From positions 280,205-344,204 of the forward strand of contig JAXDFZ010000001.1 of NCBI GenBank assembly GCA_034665305.1: 64,000 nt of DNA, written 5' to 3'. Under the pieces are notes generated by a model. The model ran no database searches, was not told where the DNA came from, and saw nothing but the letters and a program-made list of their open reading frames with translations. This DNA comes from DASXRU01 sp034665305. Lineage in GTDB: Bacteria; Acidobacteriota; Blastocatellia; Pyrinomonadales; Pyrinomonadaceae. Shown piece after piece: positions 27,061 through 35,672 of the stretch (the stretch's first letter is position 1; the number at the start of each line of letters is the position of its first letter). Both the position numbers and the translations under genes were made by a program.

Positions 27061-28017
27061 TCATCGCCTGTCCGGTGTTTCGCTTAAATCGATCTTCTTG
27101 AATTCTCCGGTGGTCGCGCCGCTGGTGCGCACGCGATGGCGCGCGCGCTTGGTGCGCCGCACAGTCCGCCGGCTGGTATCCGCCGCGGCCCGGGTCCAGC
27201 TGCTGACGCGCTGCAGGGGATGCAGCGACAATTCGTGTCGCGGCAGGACCTCGCCCGTGGCCTCGCGCAGCTTGATGGTGCCGATGGCAAAAATTGCGAC
27301 CGCGAAATTGAACAAGATGCCGATAATAAAAACTATCCAGCCGGGGATGATACCGACCTTCGCCCGTTCAATAAAAATATCGAAGCTGTAAGCCGGATCC
27401 GGGTGCAAATAAACTTTCAGAATCCAACTCAACGCCAGCAACGCAAAAATCCATAGATAGTTTCGGCGCAAGCGCCGGCCCACCGCTTCCCATTCGCTGA
27501 TGGTGAAATGTGGAGTTATCAGATCAGAAGCCAGGTGCGCGGCCCACTCTTCATCGGCCGGCAAGCTTTCGGGAGCCAGCAGTTGTGCAAAGTATCCCGT
27601 CTCCATCACGCGTACGCGACTGGACCAGATTTCGTAGTAGCGATAACGCCGCGCTTCCATCAACAAAAAGATCGCCACCAGTATCGAATTGATCGGGATG
27701 ACAAAGTGTGTGTTGGTGGGCGAGCCGAAGGTGAAAGAAAGTGTTGCTCCCGCGGTCAGTACGGCCCAATTGGTCGTCGTGTCGAGCCGGTTACGCCAGG
27801 TGTTGGAACGCTGCACTTCGCCGCGATAGAAGTGGACCATCGCGGTATTGAATTCCGACGGGGCGAATCGTCGCATGACCGCAAGCGGCGATTGCGGATG
27901 GGCTCGTTCGGCGTTTGGATCAGTTGATGGCGGCGGCGCCGGGCGCAGTCGCGCGGCCGATTGCTCGGCGGACGAAGGCCCACTTCCTCTTTGCCTGGGA
28001 TCGCGATTCGTAGCCAT
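27061..28017 (-). CDS. DUF2270 membrane protein
   Basis: About 318 residues from the ATG at 28017; an in-frame start 75 bases earlier is less likely. A proline-rich N-terminus precedes the family core FNTAMVHFYRGEVQRSNTWR and the block LMEARRYRYYEIWSSRVRVM. Four hydrophobic segments are visible (two after TTTNWAVLTAG, two near LWIFALLALSWILKV and GWIVFIIGILFNFAVAIF). The C-terminal tail is Arg-rich. The family is widespread and uncharacterised. Confidence 0.82.
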   Translation of the reverse strand: MATNRDPRQRGSGPSSAEQSAARLRPAPPPSTDPNAERAHPQSPLAVMRRFAPSEFNTAMVHFYRGEVQRSNTWRNRLDTTTNWAVLTAGATLSFTFGSPTNTHFVIPINSILVAIFLLMEARRYRYYEIWSSRVRVMETGYFAQLLAPESLPADEEWAAHLASDLITPHFTISEWEAVGRRLRRNYLWIFALLALSWILKVYLHPDPAYSFDIFIERAKVGIIPGWIVFIIGILFNFAVAIFAIGTIKLREATGEVLPRHELSLHPLQRVSSWTRAAADTSRRTVRRTKRARHRVRTSGATTGEFKKIDLSETPDRR

Positions 28018-28139
28018 TGGCGATGCGAAATTCTGAAAACAGTACCGACCGGCAGGTTGCCGCGCAGCGTGCCAGATAATAGCACGCAGCAACTTTGAAC
28101 GTCCGATTTTCCCGCACAGTTTTCAAAAAAAGCCGTTGC

Positions 28140-28168
28140 TTGACACCCTCAAAGTGCGTCCCTATAGT
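28140..28168 (+). promoter_or_regulatory. Sigma-70-type promoter of tadA
   Basis: TTGACA (28140-28145) and TATAGT (28163-28168) with an ideal 17-base spacer. The predicted transcript start, near 28175, falls only one or two bases before the GTG at 28177, so the mRNA may be leaderless. Confidence 0.7.
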
Positions 28169-28176
28169 TCAACTCT

Positions 28177-28701
28177 GTGTTGTTTGACACTGAGATTTCT
28201 AAAAGCAGTGACACGGCTATCAATCCGGGCGAGGTAAGCGTTGCGGACGAGCGCTGGATGCGCGCTGCGTTGTTGGCCGCGAGCGAAGCTGAGCAGCGTG
28301 GCGAAGTGCCGATCGGAGCCTGCGTCGTTGTGGGAGCGGAGTTGTTGGCGGTGGCGGGAAACCTGACCCGTACTGAATGCGATCCCACGGCACACGCGGA
28401 GCTGGTGGCCCTGCGCGCAGCCGCACGAAGCTTGGGAAACTATCGCCTGCCGGAGGCGGTTGTTTATTCGACTATCGAACCGTGCGCGATGTGCGCGGGA
28501 GCGTTGGTTCAAGCGCGCATCGGTCGTCTGGTTTATGGCGCGCGCGATGAAAAAGCTGGGGCCGTCGCCTCGCACTTTCATATTTGCGACGCGGACATGC
28601 TGAATCATCGCATCGAGGTAACCGCGGGTGTGCTGGAAGCCGAGTGTCGTGCATTGATGCAGGAGTTTTTTCGGAAAAGAAGATCAGTACCGCGGTACTG
28701 A
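28177..28701 (+). CDS. tadA: tRNA-specific adenosine deaminase
   Basis: Converts A34 to inosine in tRNA-Arg(ACG). 174 residues; zinc ligands H73 (in TAHAELVALR, with catalytic E75), C103 and C106 (EPCAMCAGAL). The segment RIGRLVYGARDEKAGAVAS is characteristic of TadA rather than cytidine deaminase. The GTG at 28177 has no ribosome site and sits at the predicted transcription start; a TTG follows at 28180. About 25 N-terminal residues precede the conserved core. The two tRNA-Ser genes begin six bases after the stop, possibly on the same transcript. Confidence 0.92.
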   Translation: MLFDTEISKSSDTAINPGEVSVADERWMRAALLAASEAEQRGEVPIGACVVVGAELLAVAGNLTRTECDPTAHAELVALRAAARSLGNYRLPEAVVYSTIEPCAMCAGALVQARIGRLVYGARDEKAGAVASHFHICDADMLNHRIEVTAGVLEAECRALMQEFFRKRRSVPRY

Positions 28702-28706
28702 CATGC

Positions 28707-28796
28707 GGAGAGGTCGCATAGTGGCTTAGTGCACCGGTCTCGAAAACCGGAGTGGGGGAAACTCCACCGTGGGTTCAAATCCCACCCTCTCCGCCA
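28707..28796 (+). tRNA. tRNA-Ser (CGA)
   Basis: 90 bases including encoded CCA. Acceptor stem GGAGAGG/CCTCTCC with discriminator G, anticodon stem CCGGT/ACCGG around loop CTCGAAA (anticodon CGA at 28741-28743), a long type II variable arm, and T-arm GTGGG-TTCAAAT-CCCAC. Reads TCG. Confidence 0.96.
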
Positions 28797-28798
28797 TA

Positions 28799-29021
<223 letters not shown>

Positions 29022-29045
29022 ATGAAGGAATCATCTCAGGAATTG

Positions 29046-29573
29046 ATGAAGAGCAGACTCAAATTAGTGCTGATGGCCCTCGCACTGTTCGTGGCTTTTG
29101 CAAATCTGTCCGGCGATGTGGCTGGCCAGAGTCGCCGGCGGGCCCGTCGAGCGGCCATCTGCGGCAATCCGAAGCTCGCCTGCAAGTCGAGCGTAACGTT
29201 TCAGCCTTATGATTTGCCGTTTCGACTGCCAGAGAACGCGGTGATTTGGGAGTCTGAAAACTTTCATGCAGTTATTCTGAAGAGCATGAAGGTGGCGATG
29301 AAGGAAGGCGACGAGGATTGCTCTGTTTTCATTGCCGAGACCGACCGGCTGGCAGCGCAGGAACTGTTTCCTGATCATAAAGTCTTTACGTCCCGCTGTG
29401 CTGAGCCAGGGCAACTTTTTTACACGAACACCAGCGGTGGCCGTCTGATCATGGCGGTCTACGCCGGTGCGACTGCGGCGCAGGCCAACCGTTTTCTGGC
29501 GGCCGTAAAAGCGACGGGACAGTTTCCCGGAGCTTACATTAAACTCATGCGCGCCGGCTTTAACGGGACGTAA
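29046..29573 (+). CDS. Secreted protein of unknown function
   Basis: 175 residues from the ATG at 29046, preceded by AGGA five to six bases upstream; an ATG at 29022 is the alternative. The signal peptide is SRLKLVLMALALFVAFANLS with cleavage near VAGQS. The mature part begins with a basic stretch (RRRARRAA) and contains five cysteines, two early (ICGNPKLACKS) and others in DCSVF and SRCAEPG. I recognise no domain. Confidence 0.7.
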   Translation: MKSRLKLVLMALALFVAFANLSGDVAGQSRRRARRAAICGNPKLACKSSVTFQPYDLPFRLPENAVIWESENFHAVILKSMKVAMKEGDEDCSVFIAETDRLAAQELFPDHKVFTSRCAEPGQLFYTNTSGGRLIMAVYAGATAAQANRFLAAVKATGQFPGAYIKLMRAGFNGT

Positions 29574-29579
29574 GAAGCA

Positions 29580-29685
29580 GGACAGACATTCTTGTCTGTC
29601 CTACTTGTGAAAGAAGGGAGGGACAGGCAGGAATGCGTGTCCTACGAAAACAGAAGGGAAGGACAGGCAGGTATGCTTGTCCTAC
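29580..29685. repeat. Three GGACAGGCA palindromes in tandem
   Basis: Copies at 29580-29601 (GGACAGACATTCTTGTCTGT type), 29621-29645 and 29661-29685. The last two are preceded by AGAAGGGA and followed by CCTACGAAAA, so a roughly 40-base unit has been duplicated head-to-tail. They fill the gap before the YggT gene. Confidence 0.85.
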
Positions 29686-29693
29686 GAAAAACT

Positions 29694-30206
29694 ATGGACG
29701 ACAAATTGGCGAACGACGAAGCCAGACGCTCCGTCCAGCATGAATCGGTGAAGGCGCAAGTCGAAGGCGAAGTGCAGGCTGAGATTGCCGAAGCACAAGT
29801 TCCGGCTCCCGCTGAGTCACAAAGAATCCAAGAAGTCGCCGGCGACTTTCGGTCAAAAGCAGTTGATGAAGTTATCGATACTGAGCGAGAGGTGCAGCGG
29901 GGACGTGGTGCGGCCCGGATTTCGCAGATCATCGACTACATTTTCTTTCTGCTTTACGCGTTGCTGGGGCTGCGTTTTCTGTTGGCCCTGCTGGCAGCAC
30001 GCAGCAGTGCCGGATTTGTGCGATTCATTGTGGCAGTGACCGATCCGTTCTATCTTCCGTTCCGTGGTATCGTCGCCAGTCCGACGGCGGACGGTGGGCA
30101 CACTTTGTTGATGCCAATTGTTATTGCCATCATTGCTTATGCCTTGTTGCATTTAGCGATTAACGGACTGTTACGGATGATCGCGCACCGGAAGACAGCG
30201 ATTTAA
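29694..30206 (+). CDS. YggT-family membrane protein
   Basis: 170 residues from the ATG at 29694; the open frame upstream is repeat sequence and not a likely start. An N-terminal acidic, glutamine-rich cytosolic region of about 85 residues precedes a YggT domain with two membrane segments (YIFFLLYALLGLRFLLALLA and LLMPIVIAIIAYALLHLAIN) and the family block VTDPFYLPFRGIV. YggT/YlmG proteins are linked to cell division or membrane organisation in other bacteria. The TAA stop is followed at once by another GGACAGGCA palindrome. Confidence 0.85.
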   Translation: MDDKLANDEARRSVQHESVKAQVEGEVQAEIAEAQVPAPAESQRIQEVAGDFRSKAVDEVIDTEREVQRGRGAARISQIIDYIFFLLYALLGLRFLLALLAARSSAGFVRFIVAVTDPFYLPFRGIVASPTADGGHTLLMPIVIAIIAYALLHLAINGLLRMIAHRKTAI

Positions 30207-30209
30207 GTA

Positions 30210-30268
30210 GGACAGGCATTCTTGCCTGTCGCTTTTGAAGATTGATGGACAGGCAGGAATGCCTGTCC
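30210..30268. repeat. Pair of GGACAGGCA palindromes
   Basis: Copies at 30210-30230 and 30247-30268 lie between the YggT stop and the SRP RNA. Each is a self-complementary hairpin. Confidence 0.85.
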
Positions 30269-30282
30269 GACTGAGTTATCAG

Positions 30283-30382
30283 ATCCCGGGCTCCGCACAA
30301 CGCTTGCCTTGCGAACCCCGCCAGGCCGGGAACGGAGCAACGGTAGCAACGGCGGCGTGTGTTGCGGGTAAGTCCGGGGTCT
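30283..30382 (+). ncRNA. ffs: Signal recognition particle 4.5S RNA (small bacterial type)
   Basis: About 100 bases. The ends pair (ATCCCGGGCT with AGTCCGGGGT). The apical part has the conserved SRP helix 8 pattern CGCCAGGCCGGGAACGGAGC followed by AACGGTAGC: a GGAA tetraloop closed by CCG/CGG with the Ffh-binding asymmetric loop. It guides the Ffh-FtsY targeting pathway. The position close upstream of dnaX matches an order seen in several bacterial phyla. Exact ends are approximate. Confidence 0.85.
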
Positions 30383-30408
30383 GGCCAAATTGCGGCGCGA
30401 AAAGCGGG

Positions 30409-30439
30409 CGGCTTGAGGATCACCTCGGCCGTCCTTTTT
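30409..30439 (+). terminator. Rho-independent terminator of the SRP RNA
   Basis: Stem CGGC-TT-GAGG / CCTC-G-GCCG with loop ATCA at 30409-30431, followed by TCCTTTTT. It lies about 27 bases after the SRP RNA. Confidence 0.7.
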
Positions 30440-30519
30440 GCATTAAACACTCTGCATTGCTGGCATGATGTTCCTCTGGTAAAGTCTCCGGACATGTTCG
30501 AAAGAAAAAGAAGGCGCTC

Positions 30520-31320
30520 ATGAGAAAGCTCTTGATTGGTCCGTTTTTGCTATTCCTGCTAGGCTTCACTGCCGTCACAGCGGTGGCGCAACTCCCGAGC
30601 CAATCGCCGCCGTCCGATGAGTTCAAGGGACCTAAATTTCCCGCCGACGACTTCGGTGATAGAGCGCCGACCGAGCCGAGGTTTACACGCTTGTGGCCAG
30701 AGGGTCGCGTGCTGAAAGAAGGGCCGTTCCAGGTTTCGGCCGACGACCGCCTGGCCGCCAGGACTTTCCTGAAACAACCCAATACCGGATTGGTCCGCTT
30801 ATTACCGCGCGAAATCGCGGAAAACTCGGCGCCGGTTTACAACAAACAGCATGTCCTGTTCCGCGGCGGCGGCGCTTACTATTCGTTCGCCATCCTGACG
30901 CACTATTACGGCTTCGGTTCGGATATCGAATTGCAAAATGATCACCTGTCGGTGGGCTTTGCCGGAGCGGCCTTCGGCATGATTACTAACCTCGGTGCTG
31001 TGTCGCTGGATTCGATTACGATTGAAGACCAGCGAGTTGCATACCTTTCAAGTTATCGCCCGCCGAAACCGGAAGGGCAGGCGCGCGCAGAAAGACGCCG
31101 CTTCAATTCCCGTGAAGGCGTTATAGTTGATGGCGCGGTCTATCGCGGGAGGCTGCCGGTCCAGGAGGGTGCGACTTATCTGCTCCGCTCCATTGACTAC
31201 GAGCGCAGCGATGTACTGGTAGCGTTTCACCTGGTTAGAAAGGATGCCGACGGCAGCGTTGTGCTCACCTGGAAACTTCTGCGGCGGTTTTCCCCACCTA
31301 AACTGGATCGCGGCAAATAA
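30520..31320 (+). CDS. Secreted protein of unknown function
   Basis: 266 residues with a clear signal peptide (MRKLLIGPFLLFLLGFTAVT, cleavage near AVAQ). The mature part is mixed alpha/beta with a Gly-rich aromatic stretch (RGGGAYYSFAILTHYYGFGS) and a C-terminal ATYLLRSIDYERSDVLVAFH segment. No domain is recognised. It ends 21 bases before dnaX and is transcribed in the same direction, so cotranscription is likely, though no functional link is evident. Confidence 0.75.
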   Translation: MRKLLIGPFLLFLLGFTAVTAVAQLPSQSPPSDEFKGPKFPADDFGDRAPTEPRFTRLWPEGRVLKEGPFQVSADDRLAARTFLKQPNTGLVRLLPREIAENSAPVYNKQHVLFRGGGAYYSFAILTHYYGFGSDIELQNDHLSVGFAGAAFGMITNLGAVSLDSITIEDQRVAYLSSYRPPKPEGQARAERRRFNSREGVIVDGAVYRGRLPVQEGATYLLRSIDYERSDVLVAFHLVRKDADGSVVLTWKLLRRFSPPKLDRGK

Positions 31321-31341
31321 TTAGACCGGATTGAAAAATTC

Positions 31342-33219
31342 ATGACCTATCAAGTCATTGCTCGCAAATGGCGCCCGCAAACGTTCGCGGATGTAACCGG
31401 CCAGGAAGCCATCACTCAGACGCTGACGAATGCGATCGCGCATGGGCGGCTACATCACGCCTATCTTTTTTCCGGGGCCCGCGGTGTTGGAAAAACTACG
31501 ACGGCGCGATTGCTGGCCAAGGCGCTGAACTGCCAGAAAGCGGGTGGGCCGACTGCGACTCCGTGTATCAGCGGTGACGAGAATGCCTGTAAGTCATGCC
31601 GCGAAATTGTCGAAGGCCGATCGATGGATGTCCGCGAAATCGACGCCGCTTCAAACACCGGCGTCGACAACGTTCGCGAAGTCATCCTCGATAACATCGA
31701 CGTCAAAGCCGCGATGTGGGAAGGGCGAGCTCGTTACCGCGTCTTCATCATCGATGAGGTACACATGTTGTCGGCTTCGGCATTTAATGCCCTGCTGAAG
31801 ACGATCGAAGAGCCGCCGCCCCAGGTAGTCTTCATCATGGCCACGACGGCCAGGCACAAAGTTCCGGAGACGATCCTTTCGCGCTGCCAGCTTTTCGAGT
31901 TTCGCACTATCGCGACGGCGAAAATTGCGGAGCGTCTGCGATACATCGCGGATGCTGAAGGTCTCAAGGTTCCCGACGAAGCGCTACGCGAAATCGCCCG
32001 CGCCGGCGAAGGCTCGATGCGCGACGCCCAATCCGCTTTTGATCAAGTGATCAGTTTCGCAGGCAATCAGATCAAGACCGAGGATGTAGAGAAGGCGCTG
32101 GGAATTGCCGGCGCAGAAATTCTGGCGCGCGTAGTGAACGGTATCGCCGCGAACAATTCTGCCGAAGCCCTGGCAGTCGTCGATGAAATCGTCATGCGCG
32201 GTCATGACCTCAGGAACTTTTGCCGCGACCTGCTCGCTTATTTTCGCGATCTGATGGTGGTGAAGGTCGCGGGTGATGCGCGGCTGTTGGAAACTTCAGC
32301 CGGTAGTTCTGCTGAGTTGCAGCGACATGCCGATCAGTTTTCCGAGTCTGATCTGGTCCGTTTCTTTCATTCCCTGGCAGAGACCGAGGTAAACCTGAAA
32401 GAGGCGGCACACCCGCGTTACCAGGTGGAAGTAGGACTGGTGAAACTCATGGAGATGCGACGCCTGGCGCCGCTGACTCAATTGGTCGAACGCGTCGCCG
32501 CCCTGGAAGAAAGTCTCCGCACCGGAAAGGCGTTGAGTGCAAAGGGAGGATCTTCTGGTAGCTCCGGAGGCAGTGTTCCCGGCGGCGGAGGAAAACCCTC
32601 CGGAGGGCCCATCCGGTCCGCAGCAGGTGGATCGCGATCGGCGGCTGAGGATGTTCCTGCGGCGAACGGCGGCGCGATGCGGACCGTTGCGGCTGCAACA
32701 GCGCCGGCGCGCGAACGCGGTGTGATGACGGCAGTATCGGAAAGCACAGTACCGTTGCAGTCCGAAGCCGCAATCACGCCCCCGCCCGTTGCTGACGTAG
32801 TGAGCGCCGCTCCTTCGGCTGGCGGTGAAACTAGTGCCTACGATCAAATCCGATTTGCACTCGAGGAGAAGAGGCGCATGCGTTTGTTAGCGGCCCTCGA
32901 CGGCGCGCAAACGGTTTTCCTTGCGGGCGATGAGTTGTGCGCTGAATTCGCTCCTGAAGCGAAGCACCTAAGGGAAACTTTTGATAAGGCGAATTCGAAA
33001 ATCCTCCAGGATCTCTGTAAGGACGTATTGGGGCGGGCAATCAGCCTGCGATTCGTAATCAAAACGGCGGACGAGCAGGGGCCGCTAAGTCCTGAGGAAG
33101 AAGATCGGCGCGACCAACAGCGCCTGCGTCAGGCAGCGGAAGAACACCCGGCGGTGCAACAATTGTTGCGGACGTTTCGCGGGGAGATAGTGGAAGTGAA
33201 GCGCGTTCGTGGGGAATGA
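31342..33219 (+). CDS. dnaX: DNA polymerase III subunit gamma/tau
   Basis: Clamp-loader ATPase of the replisome. 625 residues: Walker A GARGVGKTTTARLLAKALNC, zinc site cysteines in CISGDENACKSC, DEVH box FIIDEVHML, and sensor SRC in LSRCQLFEF. A Gly/Ser/Ala/Pro-rich linker (about residues 395-490) leads to a tau-like C-terminal domain (YDQIRFALEEKRRMRLLAAL). No run of A resembling the E. coli frameshift site was seen, so a separate gamma form is not supported. Confidence 0.95.
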   Translation: MTYQVIARKWRPQTFADVTGQEAITQTLTNAIAHGRLHHAYLFSGARGVGKTTTARLLAKALNCQKAGGPTATPCISGDENACKSCREIVEGRSMDVREIDAASNTGVDNVREVILDNIDVKAAMWEGRARYRVFIIDEVHMLSASAFNALLKTIEEPPPQVVFIMATTARHKVPETILSRCQLFEFRTIATAKIAERLRYIADAEGLKVPDEALREIARAGEGSMRDAQSAFDQVISFAGNQIKTEDVEKALGIAGAEILARVVNGIAANNSAEALAVVDEIVMRGHDLRNFCRDLLAYFRDLMVVKVAGDARLLETSAGSSAELQRHADQFSESDLVRFFHSLAETEVNLKEAAHPRYQVEVGLVKLMEMRRLAPLTQLVERVAALEESLRTGKALSAKGGSSGSSGGSVPGGGGKPSGGPIRSAAGGSRSAAEDVPAANGGAMRTVAAATAPARERGVMTAVSESTVPLQSEAAITPPPVADVVSAAPSAGGETSAYDQIRFALEEKRRMRLLAALDGAQTVFLAGDELCAEFAPEAKHLRETFDKANSKILQDLCKDVLGRAISLRFVIKTADEQGPLSPEEEDRRDQQRLRQAAEEHPAVQQLLRTFRGEIVEVKRVRGE

Positions 33220-33222
33220 GAC

Positions 33223-33440
33223 GGTAGGAGCAGACGGCAGGCGCAGTCGGCAGGAAAGACTCGCTACTCGTTCCAGCCGTCTGCTGACTCACTCACGGCG
33301 GCGGGAGGTAGGGGACGGGATTTTCCATATGTCATTTTTCATTTCTCATTTAAGGCGCGAAGTCCCTGTTGTAGACCAAGAACAAAAGCAATCCAGTTTC
33401 CCCCTCCATGACAAATGAAAAATGACAATTGAAAATAGAA
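33223..33440. repeat. Repeat-rich gap after dnaX
   Basis: The 323-base gap 33220-33542 starts with GTAGGAGCAGACGGCAGGCG words and their inverted counterpart (CCAGCCGTCTGCTGACT, 33271-33290), then an inverted pair of CATTTTTCATTTCTCATTT-type words at about 33327-33353 and 33408-33440. The same two families recur at 53655-53758 and at 44262-44400. No gene is seen until the small membrane protein at 33543. Confidence 0.65.
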
Positions 33441-33542
33441 AACGTCTTCCTCTTCACCCCCCTCATGCTTCCAGGCGGCTCCGCAACTTTCCTGAACAAA
33501 TCCCCAACACCGAGCGTATAGCCTCGCACGGAGGTTGATTGG

Positions 33543-33752
33543 ATGCGCGATCCCTACATTGCCGGAGTCCTGAGTTTCCTTATTCCCGGAATCGGCCAGA
33601 TCTATAATGGCCGGATAGTTATCGGCGTGGTCTGGCTTTTCATTACCGGTGTCTCCTGGATTGGATCTGCGGGCACACTGGGCTGGATTCTGCATATTCT
33701 CTCGGCGTATTTCGCTTATCGCTACGCCAAAAAACATCCGATTCGCGTCTGA
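33543..33752 (+). CDS. Small two-helix membrane protein (TM2-like)
   Basis: 69 residues. The first helix region YIAGVLSFLIPGIGQIYNGR has the Gly-x-Gly-Gln turn typical of TM2-type small membrane proteins, and a second hydrophobic stretch follows (IGVVWLFITGVSWIGSAG). GGAGG lies about nine bases before the ATG. It is a short independent gene between repeats. Function is unknown. Confidence 0.72.
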   Translation: MRDPYIAGVLSFLIPGIGQIYNGRIVIGVVWLFITGVSWIGSAGTLGWILHILSAYFAYRYAKKHPIRV

Positions 33753-33797
33753 CCTCCACCGACCCGCTTTGCCGCTAGAGCCTTGATGTCGTTTTCC

Positions 33798-33868
33798 GTA
33801 ACGCAAACTGTCTAGTTTGCGCGCACGGTGAATGCTCTTCACCATCGCAAACTAACAGTTTGCGTTAC
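33798..33868. repeat. Inverted pair of GTAACGCAAACTGTTAGTTTGCG elements (second copy)
   Basis: Units at 33798-33821 and 33846-33868 in opposite orientation with a 24-base spacer, the same arrangement as 10836-10906. They lie between the small membrane protein and pgi. Confidence 0.8.
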
Positions 33869-33944
33869 AGATCAAAGTAGTATCCTTTGCCGCCATTGAT
33901 TGTCCTCGTGGTATTCTTTGCCGCGAATCCTGAAGGAACAATCG

Positions 33945-35651
33945 ATGGGAAACTTGCCACAGCAAACCGAAAGTCTGGGCCAATACCAATCCCTTTTCGA
34001 AGCGGCGTTGCAGCGGGCTGCGCGGGATGAATTCGTACCGCGGATCTGGAAGGCCGACGCATCGCTTTGGAAGACGGACGCCGCGCACCAAAAAATTATA
34101 GGCAACTCCCTCGGCTGGCTGGCAGCGCCGCGGTTTTCGATGGACCGCATCGACGAGATCGAAGCGTTCAGCCGCGAAGTGCGCGACGCAGGTTTTCGTT
34201 ACCTGATGCTTTTAGGAATGGGCGGCTCCAGTCTTTGTCCGGAAGTGTTCAGCCGTACTTTTGGGAAGCGCGAAGGCTTTCCGGAGTTACTGGTGTTGGA
34301 CACAACTGATCCCGACACGATCGCAAACCTCGAAGCTCGCATTGATCTCGCTAAAACACTTTTCATCGTCTCTTCAAAATCAGGCAGCACGATCGAACCG
34401 CTTTCCTTCTACAAATATTTCTTCGACCGGGTCCGTTCAATTAAGGCGGAGCGAGCGGGCGAGAACTTTATCGCCATCACCGATCCCGGGACCTTGATGG
34501 AACGAACGGCGCGGGACGCACAATTCCGTCGCATCTTTCTGAACCCGCCGGACATTGGCGGCCGTTACTCCGCGCTTTCGTATTTTGGAATGGTGCCGGC
34601 GGCGTTGATGGGTTGCGATGTGCGCGAGATTCTGCACCGCACATTGAGCGCGGTAGAAATGTCACCGGGGGCAACTGCGGAGGCCAACGAGGCCCTGAGA
34701 CTTGGTTGCGCCCTTGGCGCGTTGGCGATGAGTGGCCGGGATAAACTCACCCTCGTTGCGGGTCAGGAGATTTCATCGCTCGGATTGTGGATAGAGCAGC
34801 TCGTTGCGGAAAGCACCGGCAAGGAAGACAAGGGAATTGTTCCCATCGCGGGCGAGCCGCTCGGAGCACCAGAAGTCTACGGAAACGATCGCGTCTTCGT
34901 TGCCGTCAGCGTGGGCCAGTTGGAAAGTGCGGAGAACGACAGGCTGAGCACTTTGCAGGCGGCCGGCCATCCCGCCATCCACCGCGTCTTGAATGATCCG
35001 CTCGATATAGGGGCCGAGTTTTTCGCTTGGGAATTTGCCACGGCGGTTGCCGGGGCCCTCCTGCAAATCAATCCTTTCGATCAGCCGAATGTGCAGGAGA
35101 GCAAGGACAACACGAACAGCCTGCTGGATGAATTCAAGCAAAACGGAAAGTTGCCGGAACAGGAACTACTTGCCGACGATCACGGTTTGAAAATTTACGG
35201 CACACCCTCAGGCGGCTCGACTGCAAGTGAAATCGTTAAGCAGCACTTGTCGGGAGTGAAGTCGAATGACTACATCGCTTTGCTCGCGTATATCCAGGAA
35301 ACGCCCGCGCACGAAGACCTGCTGCAGGAGATTCGCACACTCTTCCGGGATCGCTTTCATGTCGCCACGACCACGGGTTATGGCCCACGCTTTCTACATT
35401 CAACCGGGCAGTTGCACAAGGGCGGCCCCGGCAGCGGCGTCTTCATCCAACTGACTTGCGACGCGATGAGCGACCTGACAATTCCCGGCGAGCCCTATAC
35501 GTTCGGCATCCTGAGGCAGGCGCAGGCGCTCGGCGATTTTTCCTCGCTGGCAGCGCATGAGCGGCGCGCGCTTCGCGTCCACCTGGGCGGTGCGGTTGCT
35601 GACGGTTTGACGGAATTGCTGCGCATCGTCAACGAGCCAGCTACCGCTTAG
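33945..35651 (+). CDS. pgi: Glucose-6-phosphate isomerase
   Basis: Interconverts glucose-6-phosphate and fructose-6-phosphate. About 568 residues from the ATG at 33945 (AAGGA eight bases upstream). The SIS domain phosphate site is SSKSGSTIEPLSFYKYF; the PGI signature is GPRFLHSTGQLHKGGPGSG. It resembles the isomerase half of transaldolase-PGI fusions, but no transaldolase domain is present in frame, so it is the stand-alone version. It supplies the node used by zwf and gnd further downstream on the same strand. Confidence 0.9.
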   Translation: MGNLPQQTESLGQYQSLFEAALQRAARDEFVPRIWKADASLWKTDAAHQKIIGNSLGWLAAPRFSMDRIDEIEAFSREVRDAGFRYLMLLGMGGSSLCPEVFSRTFGKREGFPELLVLDTTDPDTIANLEARIDLAKTLFIVSSKSGSTIEPLSFYKYFFDRVRSIKAERAGENFIAITDPGTLMERTARDAQFRRIFLNPPDIGGRYSALSYFGMVPAALMGCDVREILHRTLSAVEMSPGATAEANEALRLGCALGALAMSGRDKLTLVAGQEISSLGLWIEQLVAESTGKEDKGIVPIAGEPLGAPEVYGNDRVFVAVSVGQLESAENDRLSTLQAAGHPAIHRVLNDPLDIGAEFFAWEFATAVAGALLQINPFDQPNVQESKDNTNSLLDEFKQNGKLPEQELLADDHGLKIYGTPSGGSTASEIVKQHLSGVKSNDYIALLAYIQETPAHEDLLQEIRTLFRDRFHVATTTGYGPRFLHSTGQLHKGGPGSGVFIQLTCDAMSDLTIPGEPYTFGILRQAQALGDFSSLAAHERRALRVHLGGAVADGLTELLRIVNEPATA

Positions 35652-35672
35652 CGAGTTGAGTCTTCACCAAAT

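Noticed and set aside
31342..33219. Programmed frameshift in dnaX making a short gamma form
   Set aside because: No slippery A-run of the E. coli or Thermus type was found in or near the linker, only a GC-rich hairpin near 32590.
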